Part shown: one piece after another, positions 45,304 to 64,000 of the stretch
Layout of the letters: each line of letters begins with the position of its first letter
How positions within the stretch are numbered: the first letter of the stretch is position 1
Source of the DNA: Pterobdella sp. o SKG-2022
Taxonomy: Eukaryota > Annelida > Clitellata > Hirudinida > Piscicolidae
Length of the DNA stretch: 64,000 nucleotides
Direction: 5' to 3'
NCBI GenBank assembly: GCA_964035795.1
Contig: OZ038321.1
Coordinates: 18,975,209 to 19,039,208 of the forward strand
Translations under genes and position numbers: made by a program
The notes under the pieces: generated by a model
Told to the model about the DNA's origin: nothing
Database searches by the model: none
The model's input: the letters and a program-made list of their open reading frames with translations, nothing else

Positions 45304-45896
45304 TGGCCACCTCATCACCTTCATTCTCGTCACCACAATAAAACACTACTATTATTATTGCCGCTTATTCAAAACTATATGGAATTCTTATGCACCCAAG
45401 GCCGTCATAGTAATTGTTATGAGAATGATTAGTCAACTTGAGGGCATACAGTGTTGTTTGTTATCTAGGTCTGTTATCTCCATTAGGATCCAAAAGTATC
45501 TTCATTCTTTATTTAACTTCCAAGTTATTAGGTTAAAATTAATATTATAAATATTTGTTTGAATTCATTATTTGAACTTTAAATCTATAAAATAAAAAAA
45601 GAATTTTTGATAACTTTGTTTAAAATGCAAACAAATAAATCATAGCAAACCACAGTTAGGAACAACAAAAATCATTAATAAACAAAACTAAGTTGGTTAA
45701 TTTAAATCCTCTCTACCAAGCAAACTTATTTGTCATGGAAACGTGATAAATAATCTGATTAAAATTAGCATTACCTGAGTTTATACAGTTTTATTGGTGA
45801 TTTAAAATAAATAAATTTAAGTATTAGATTCAAGATTTATATTAGTCATACAGATATATTTTAGCTATTATAGTGATATGGATATATTAGTATCTT

Positions 45897-45972
<76 letters not shown>

Positions 45973-46881
45973 TATCAATTAATTGAATTATTTCTGTAGT
46001 TCATTTTTTCTACAATAATAAAAGCATGCAACACATTTCTATTATGCCCCATACTAAAGTTTCACTTAAAAATGTGTGATACAGCAATCATAAAGAACCA
46101 CTAAAGACCAACTTAATTTCAATTTTATCTGTTGAAAATGTAAATGAATTTCTATACAAATGATTATTTTATTGAAGTAAATTGAATAATATAAGAAAAT
46201 ATATAATGAAAAGTAGATGTAAAACCAAATGTAATTCCCTCATATACATTTATAATATAAAATGTATCAAAATGAAATTATTACTTTCAATACAGGTAAA
46301 TATAAAAATATTACAGAATTATGATAAAATTTGTCAGTATAAAAAATAAAATATCACCAAGACAAATAGGCAAAGATTTTAACAAGTCTCTAATACTGTG
46401 AAAACGTGTAATGTAAGGAAAAATTAAAATAATTTTTATTTATTAACAGAATTAAAATTTTCATCTCATATAAACTATCTTAGATTTATTATTTTGAGTT
46501 CATTAACTTAATGATAAAGACCAGCTATTGAGCAACTTACATATGCAAGAGATATGATGAATGAGTGCAAAAATATTTAATTAACAAATAGGATAATAAC
46601 AATATTTGCTGAAAAATAATGACAAAAAAACTTTCACACAAATACTAAATCCTATTCAACGTAAGTATAAATCTTATGATAAAGTTGAACTTATCGGAAG
46701 TAAGGAATTTTACTATCATATTGAATGCATTTAAGATCCCATAAATTCAATACAGAAACTTGAAAAGTAGTTAAAAAAAATTGGATTGTTTCTAAGAAAA
46801 TATTAATAAACAGACAATAAAAATATTAATTGGATAAATAAACCAATAACATTTGAGCACTGAGTTGATAATATGGTGAGG
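45304..46881. other. Convergent intergenic region of QARS and UAP1
   Basis: 3' flanks of two convergent genes, AT-rich, with the QARS poly(A) signal at 45337 and a long (TA)n array at 45899-45969. A solo fold-back-like motif (AAAGTTGAACTTATCGGAAG) lies near 46681-46701. No coding segment seen. Confidence 0.6.
45899..45969. repeat. (TA)n microsatellite
   Basis: About 35 uninterrupted TA units. Confidence 0.98.
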
Positions 46882-57064
<10,183 letters not shown>

Positions 57065-57827
57065 CTGTATATGGGTATCATTTGATTAATAGATAATTAA
57101 TGGTGTTTTTAAATTCTCTGATTTTGGTGAGTTAATAAATTTTTTGATAGAATTTTGAAAATTTTTTAAAACATTTACTTTTTTTTAATTACTGAGTTCA
57201 ATTGACATTTTGGTATTAAAAAAACCAGGTTTTAAAAATTTTTTACTGCTGGTTTTCTACATTCCAACAAAATTCTATAACCAATTTTTAATATGGTTGC
57301 AGTTTGAATAGACAAACTTTGAAACTTTTCGAAAGTTGCAAAATTGAAAAAAACCTTGTTCAAAAATTGGCCACAAAATGAGTGAAATCACTAATTATTT
57401 TTACTAACTCAATTATTAAAGCACAGTTAATAAAAAAGATTTCAAATATTTAATTACACTTTTAAGCAATTTGTAGCCGGTTATATATAACTTCCTCAGT
57501 CGTATTGTCTTGTGACAAATCTTAAAAAAATCATATGATACAAAACTAAACTATATTAAAACTATAATTTATTAAATTATTCAAAAAGTTAATTATTTTA
57601 GAAAGAAAAAATTGTATGACACGTATATTGTGTGACTAAGTCCAATCAGTTTGAAAAATATTTTTCTAAGCAATGGCTTAATTTTAAAGTATAAAATAAT
57701 AGAAATTATCATATTCTTACTATGTAAGTTTTTTTAGATTAAATAAATAATAAAAAACTTGAAAAATTTTTGGAAAAAAAATTTGTAACATATATTTCAT
57801 TTTGATTAACTAAACTAGCCTATTAAC

Positions 57828-57997
57828 AAAAACTATTTGAATCAAACACTTTTATTAACTGAATCATAATACGAAGCTTTTCGTAAGTTGAACTCACATT
57901 AGCAAGTATACAAACTTAAAGAAGTGAGTTCGACTTACGAAAAGCTTCGTATTATTATTCAGTTAATAAAAGTGTTTGATTCAAATAGTTTTTATAT
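57828..57997. repeat. Near-perfect fold-back element
   Basis: Arms of about 65 bases, TATTAACAAAAACTATTTGA... (57828-57891) and its complement ending near 57997, pair around a loop of about 35 bases. The inner core ATACGAAGCTTTTCGTAAGT matches the element at 28879-29028. The right arm matches the solo arm at 6726. Confidence 0.85.
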
Positions 57998-58389
57998 TTC
58001 ATTTATTTTAACATAAAACTTGCATGCAACATTATTTTTCACTTTTTTAAATGCTTTATTTTTTTTCAAATAAAAATGAACCATCGAAAAAACAGTTTCA
58101 TTTTTTTTGTAACTGTAGTCTCATTCACTCGCACAGACAATCGCAACACTTCGCAAGCCCTTTTCTTCACTAAACCTGTATCGAATTAAACACTTCAAAT
58201 ATTTCTTATTCAATAAAATCTGGTTTGAGACACACGAGTTTCAAAGATCTTTTTTTTTATGAAAAAAAAATCCAATTTATCAAAAAATCATACCGAAAAG
58301 TTTTGGATATGTTTTTTAACTTTTTAGAAACATCTTAAATTTACTTATAAATAACATTTAAAAATTTTATTACGCCAATTTATGGAAAA

Positions 58390-58560
58390 AATTTAGTAAA
58401 TTTATTGAGCAAAAAAACAGCTATAATTTTTATAAGTTCAGCTTTATCATAAAATATTCTCGAAAAAAAATGATATAAATATAATAAGGCTAAACTTATC
58501 GAAATTATGGATGTTTTTTTGCTCAAAATTCTACTAAAGTTCTTTTATAAATAGGCGGAA
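58390..58560. repeat. Imperfect fold-back element with ATAAGTT/AACTTAT core
   Basis: Left TTTAGTAAATTTATTGAGCA followed by AAAAAACAGCTATAATTTTT pairs imperfectly with AACTTATCGAAATTATGGAT and TTTTTTTGCTCAAAATTCTA on the right. The CTTATCGAAA core is shared with the element at 11238-11467; an arm-like relic is at about 21660-21700. Confidence 0.6.
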
Positions 58561-59078
58561 AAAAATTGTTTTAAATATGTTTTTTATTGTTCATGAATAA
58601 GGAAAAGTTTTTTTAAAGAAAGATTTGGAAGGTGTCGTTGAAGCATGTAAGAGTGTAGCATTAAAGATGGAGGCTGCTACTTTTAGTTTCAAGATCTGAG
58701 ATCCAAGACATCAAAAATTCAAAACTGAGATTCAAAAATATCTTTGAGATTTTCATTTAAACTTACACCTGTTTTATTTGAACAAAAAAATCAAAAATAA
58801 TACTTCTTGGAATAAATTTCATTTTTTCTCAAAAAAATCGAATAAAGGATTTAATAAAATTTTCAGTGCTTTGCTGCTTTTCAAACGATTGATTGAGTAA
58901 ATATCTCTCAAAAATCTCTTATATCTTCGTCTATATCATAAATTCTGGTCCATAACTTGAAAAAAATTCAAATTATTTTCTTTCATTTTGTTCAGAACTT
59001 TTTCCATATATAACGAACAGATTATTGTCATGGAGAAATAAAAGGTAGTTTCAAATAGAGTTATGTGTGTATTTTCAA

Positions 59079-62000
59079 ATGATGTATGTAAAGATTTATT
59101 ACTATTTCTTTTTTTATCTTCAGTTTTCTTTGGGTGGTGAGTTCAAGTTTGTATTCATCAAAAGTTTTTGTGTTAATTATACCGGTTGAAACAAGATTAC
59201 TAAATTAGTTTATACCAAGTTTTTTTACGAAATCACAAAGTTTTTTTGATAGAAAATTTATCAAACTTCATACTCCGCCTACAAAAGTTTTGTCCATAAA
59301 TTTTAATAACACTAAAAGACCAAGTTTGACACGAAAAGAGTTTTTTTATATTTCATTATAAAAATTAAACCCTCAACTTATAAACCAAACTTTATCTAAC
59401 ACCAAAGTGCGATACATAACTGAAGAATCCGTGATCAAAAAAGCCATTTTCGAAGCCAACTCCAATGTTCGCATACGACCTGTGAAAAACTCACGCCAGC
59501 CCATAGATGTCTTTTTAGAATACCAACTGAATTCAATTCTCAAACTCGATCAGCTCAAACAAAAACTTTCTCTTTCTGGCAGGCTGTACCTGGTTTGTTG
59601 TTGTGACACTGTAAAAAGTTCTTACATTTTTTCTGTTTCGTGATATTATTTTATGTATTCATACATAAATCAGTTGAAAAACTACTCAGACGTGGCATAG
59701 CGAGTTGATAGCAGGACTTGGGTTCAATAAGAGCATTGAAACCGTGGTTAGGGTAGAAAACGTTTGGTTTCCAAACATTATCATCAAGAACAGGTTGTTG
59801 ATTAAACTATAATGTTTCTCTTCATTTTACCACAGCTTAAAGTAATTTTAAACTAGTATTCCCATTAACATCTAACACAGTGCTTCAGATGTGTTTGGAG
59901 ACCTGCTGGACGAGAAGAAACATCGAGTGAAAGTTAACACTAATGGAAAAATGTCTTATAAAATTGCAGGAAAAACCGATTCATTTTGTGCTATGAACCT
60001 TTTCTTTTTTCCTTACGATTCCCAGGTAAGATTTACTGATTCATCTAATTATGTTCTTTAGTCTGAGGGTTCATTTGCACAAAGTCATGTGAGCGTTTAA
60101 AGCCTGGACTTTATTATTTGTTTTACAAATATAGTCATTTGGGTTGGAATACTCATTGCAATTAAATTTTGTATCTAAATACCTTTCATATTATGTTGGA
60201 AAATTTATAATATATATCTGGTCAACGAAAGAATTTTAAGATAGGATATTTAGAGATAAATGCGTAACTTTTACCTTCAAATGGCGTAAAAGAAAATATT
60301 AATAAAACGAAATTCTTTTTTTCCAAATGAACTAAATGCTAGTTGAGAAAAGTAAATGAGAAGAACTTAAACATTTGCAGAAATGTCATTTAGAGTTCAC
60401 CACGTGGACCTACAGCGAAACACAACTGAGGTGAAATTGATAATTTTAAAACTAGTTTATAGGTTTCAAGATCTGTGTTGTGTCAAGTAAATAAAATAAA
60501 TAAAGTTTAATTCTATAGTTGGAATATGAATTCTTGAGTGAATTTTCATAGTGAACTTGACCAAGGTTGAAGAAGTTTTCAGAGAACCTTGAGCTGGAAA
60601 AGTTTGTCAAGAATGAGCAATGGAGTTTGGTGAAAACTGAAGTAAGTGTAGTTTTAGTATATATGTATTTTGAAAACTATATATAAATGCATACTTTTTA
60701 TACACGTAAAACCCACCATTTATATTTCGTGTATCAAGGTTAATTACTTACCATTCAACGTGTCTTCCCTGGAAACTTTTTCGGTCATTCGCATCACTCT
60801 TCATCTGGATCGCAAGCCCCTCTACCACACCCTCACTCTCATCGTCCCATGCATTCTCGTCTCTTACCTCATCACCTTTGTGTTTCTCTTACCTGCCGGT
60901 AGATTTCGCACGACTTTTGATTATAATCTTTGAAGTATATGGACTTAACTTTTTGATTTAACTAGAATAACTTAGTACCATTTATATTCGATTTTATGTA
61001 CCAAATTGCTGAATTCACTGGTAATATTTATTAATAAACAATATCATAAATAAATATATTTAGAAAATTACGATAGCGAAAAATTATTTTTCTATTTTCC
61101 AAATTTTTTAGTTTAATGTAAGTTATTTTTTTTATCACTTCAACGGATTTGCTGAATAAATGAGCTTGGACTCGAGAATATGTAAACGGACCCTGTGGAA
61201 GTGAGCGCACTGCTAAGAAATGGTCTTTTTTGATAAAAAAAGGCATAGTTATTTTGAAGCTTCTTTTCTCAAGCCAGCATTAATAATAAAGCTGAAACTG
61301 TAAACGACTGAATAAATAAAGATAATATATAAATTCTAAAAATCACACTTTTCATGGAGCATAAAACAACAAAACTATAGTTTTAAACTAGCATTTTTTG
61401 TGACAGATTCTAAAGAGAAGATAGTCTTCAGCATTTCAACCCTACTGACATACAATGTGTTCCAAGCCTCAGTGAACGACAGGATGCCAAGAATCGTGTC
61501 ATCAGTGCCCGTCATATGTGGGTGGCATTATTATTCAAGTTTAATTATTGTGGTAATGTCCATAACTTAATAGTTAGATTCAGGTGCATGAAATCTCTCA
61601 TTCTATTTCAACTGCTTATCTTTCTAACCTCTTACTACCTCTTAAACGTGCTGGCCTACGATCCTTTACCCGCTCTCAGCTCTTCATTATCTCTCCCTCA
61701 TTCTTATGCTAAAACTGCTTTTTCTTTTTCTGGTCCATTTCTTTGAAGTTCTCTTTTTTCAAATCTTAAATCTTCTCCCTTTCCTATTTTTCTTAAGAAC
61801 CTGAAAACCTCCTTTTATAAGCAGTTCATAGCAGAGCGCTTTTTAACGACGCGTGAGAGGCGCTATTTAAGTTTTTCACATTATTGGTAAAAAAATTACG
61901 TCAAAAATTTTCATGTTCTCAAATCTTAAATTCACATTCTTTGAATATATGGGAATATCTTAGAATTAATTACATGAATTTGAAACTCTTATAAGAAAGT

Positions 62001-62631
62001 TTGTTTTTACAAATGGTCTACTTATTTCGAGTAAATATTTTTAACTTTTAATTCATAACTAATAACATTGCACGCAGCAAGGTATGTTCTGACAGTTATG
62101 TTCTTCTCAGCGGCATCCATATTAATGGCTATACTGGTTCTTTTGGTACATTTCACACAACGCACTAAACTTCCACCTTACATTTTCCAAAAAATCATAA
62201 CCAAGGATAAAAAAAAAAAAATAGCCAAAATTTTTGAGCTGGTTCAAGAGCGTAGGGAGATTTTGACCCAAAGCTCTGAGTATACAAGTACAATTCAAAA
62301 CAGTTTTCAGAATAATAGGCTGAAGTTGAAAAACGGTCCACAACAAAACGACGTGAATCAAAGAGTGGTTAGAAGGTGGAAAAAACTGGGTGTTAATATT
62401 TTGGCAGAAATAAGAAGAAAAAAGCAAGTAGAATCTGACATGATGAAAGCGCGTGTTTTCAAGAACCTTTTGAACGAAAGCCCACCAAGCCCTCTTGAAG
62501 ACGTTAAACTACTGTGGGTAGCTGTTGTTGAATCGATCGATCGGTATCTTTTTATAACTTTTTTTTTCATTAATACTTTAGCTGCTGTAACTTTTCTCAT
62601 TTATCTTCCTCTTGCTACAAGAAATCCATAA
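59079..62631 (+). CDS. Nicotinic acetylcholine receptor-like (Cys-loop) non-alpha subunit
   Basis: Subunit of a pentameric ligand-gated channel in the plasma membrane. Exons: 59079-59136, 59408-59592, 59690-59793, 59881-60025, 60382-60431, 60566-60641, 60739-60898, 61407-61517, 62078-62631; phases agree, giving 480 residues. Exon 1 encodes a hydrophobic signal peptide (MMYVKIYYYFFFYLQFSLG). The extracellular domain has RIRPVKNS, VENVWFPNIII (loop A), the Cys-loop C152-x13-C166 with FFPYDSQ, and FTTWTYSETQL (loop B Trp). There is no vicinal Cys pair in loop C, so it is non-alpha. TM1 is about 236-258, TM2 about 264-284 (EKIVFSISTLLTYNVFQ), TM3 about 299-322, then a basic cytoplasmic loop and TM4 near 452-474. 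Glu before TM2 predicts cation selectivity. TM2 has Asn at 12' and Gln at 15', unusually polar. The signal exon is inferred from phase and donor. Confidence 0.9.
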
Positions 62632-62907
62632 ACTTCAAACAGTGGTGAGTATTCAAGATAAAAAAAAAACTAAAAATCTTCATAATTGAAATCAGAATGG
62701 GAAAAACTGTCGTGGTTGTGAGATGAAAAATGTTTATCAAATACTTTCTTTTATTTTGAAACTGAAAACTTGCATGAACAAAGTTATATTATATTTAAAA
62801 AAACTGTTTACAATTTTAATAACATTTTTATTGCTCAATTCATATTAGTTTTGAATGAATATTAATATTTCAAAGTTTCCAATAGCATTTGAAATTTTAT
62901 AGTGTTT
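62632..62907. other. Short convergent intergenic region
   Basis: 276 bp between the receptor stop and the ABCA stop. TTTATT at about 62827 (AATAAA on the minus strand) could serve the ABCA transcript. Confidence 0.5.
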
Positions 62908-64000
62908 TTAAAAAACACTATTTTGGTTTTCAACAAAATTAATAAAAATTTGCTCTAGAGTCGTTTGAGATATGGTGTAATTTTCTAAGCCCAACTTGTC
63001 TTTATTCTTCTCTATGCTTTCGAATATTTTACTCATAGAAGCGTTAGGAAGATTTTTGTTCAATCGATACGCTATTTGTTCCTCGTTTTCATATTCCAGG
63101 ACCGCCTTAGAGTAGTTCGTATCCATGAAGGAACGCAAAAGAGTGGCGTTGTTTTTTGCAGAAGAAATCTTGAAGACAATAGAAAAATCTAACCCAAATT
63201 TATTTTTGAGATGTTGGCTGCTACCCAAGCATTTGAACTGGCCATTGACCATGATGGCCATTCTCGTGCACACGGCTTCGCATTCTTCCATGCTGCAATG
63301 AATTGTCAGTATTATGCTTCTACTCAAACAATTTTTTTATTGAACGTATAATTACATAACAGAATAATTTTTTATAGCTTGGAATAGTTCATATAAAATT
63401 TTTTTATTTTTTGCATTCGTTATTGTTCATTTTTTATAAATGTTCAAAGAAATGTCAGTAAAAATAGAAAAATTACTTGTGTGATGTAAGAACAATTGAT
63501 TTCCCATTTAATTTCATTCTATCGATGTATTTCCATACTTCTCTCTTAGCGATAGGATCCATTCCTGCAGTAGGTTCGTCCAAAAACACCAACATAGGGT
63601 CACCTAGAACAGCAATTGCTATTCCGAGCTTTCGCTTATTACCTCCGCTATAACAACCATATATTTCAATAAAATTTAGCTTTAGCAAATATCAATGAAA
63701 GAAATTTCACACAGTTATTTTATCGAAAACTCACCTAAGAGCCCCGACAAGCTTGTCTTTGTACTGATGCAAAAGAAATGTATTTATCAGCTCGTCAACC
63801 AAAGCTTCTATTTGTCCACTATTTATTCCTCTCAGACGAGCATGCAAAACTAGGTTTTCTTTTGTTGTCATTTGGTCAACGAGTGCATCAAATTGAGGAC
63901 AATAACCAATGAATTTCCTGGCCACAGCCAAATTTTTTTTAACATTGACTCCATTGATAAAAATGGAACCACTCGTTATAGTTTCAATTCCTGTCAGCAT
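62908..64000 (-). CDS. ABCA-family transporter, C-terminal nucleotide-binding domain (partial)
   Basis: The 3' end of a full-length ABC subfamily A transporter, a lipid exporter or flippase; the rest lies beyond the right edge. Exons (minus): 64000 (open)-63735, 63647-63477, 63292-62908; phases agree. The Q-loop region [15 protein letters not shown] is in the first. The second carries the signature [18 protein letters not shown], Walker [15 protein letters not shown] and the H-loop LTSH; the His is split from MEECEAVC by the last intron. The tail [27 protein letters not shown] is the conserved end of ABCA proteins. The Walker A motif would be upstream, outside the window. SGGNKRK and the GMDP form are typical of ABCA NBD2; the subtype cannot be told. 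Confidence 0.95.

Larger units (their letters stand above)
57065..59078. other. Divergent intergenic region of UAP1 and the receptor gene
   Basis: About 2 kb, AT-rich, with two fold-back elements (57828-57997 and about 58390-58560). No coding exon recognised; promoters of both genes are presumed here. Confidence 0.5.

Overview
The window is animal nuclear DNA: strongly AT-rich, with many short GT-AG introns, full of microsatellites and retroelement debris, using the standard genetic code. Genes such as a Cys-loop receptor with a signal peptide and four membrane segments, a PAR-3 polarity protein and an ABCA transporter make it metazoan. I cannot name the species. A short motif at 35311-35365 resembles, from memory, the 3' part of cephalopod/molluscan tRNA-SINEs, so a lophotrochozoan is possible but unproven.

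Layout, left to right. 1-4025: retroelement fragments (a Penelope-like element, the 3' end of a non-LTR element) and one orphan exon-like stretch. 4026-13303 (-): a PAR-3 homologue in 12 exons with long asparagine-rich exons and only one visible PDZ domain. 13888-16525 (+): RNase P/MRP subunit RPP40, divergent from PAR-3 across 584 bp. 17724-19908 (-): an HMG-box protein, divergent from 20724-31903 (+), the NAT10 RNA cytidine acetyltransferase in about 31 exons. 32640-34030 (-): a decayed CR1/Jockey-type LINE. 34485-45303 (+): glutaminyl-tRNA synthetase in 25 exons. 46882-57064 (-): UDP-N-acetylglucosamine pyrophosphorylase (UAP1) in 14 exons; its intron 4 holds a nest of LINE copies and an inserted SINE. 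59079-62631 (+): a non-alpha nicotinic-receptor-like subunit in 9 exons. 62908 to the right edge (-): the C-terminal nucleotide-binding domain of an ABCA transporter.

The genes do not form an operon or pathway. Most are housekeeping genes: tRNA and rRNA processing or charging (RPP40, NAT10, QARS) and nucleotide-sugar synthesis (UAP1). They sit in alternating divergent and convergent pairs. Splice structures were built by hand, keeping reading phase across every junction, and checked against remembered homologue sequences; no transcript evidence was available. The most unusual features are the single-PDZ PAR-3, a family of near-perfect fold-back repeats sharing a CGAAGCTTTTCGT-like core, microsatellites abutting splice donors, and a SINE inserted into a zinc-finger-tailed LINE with a short target duplication.
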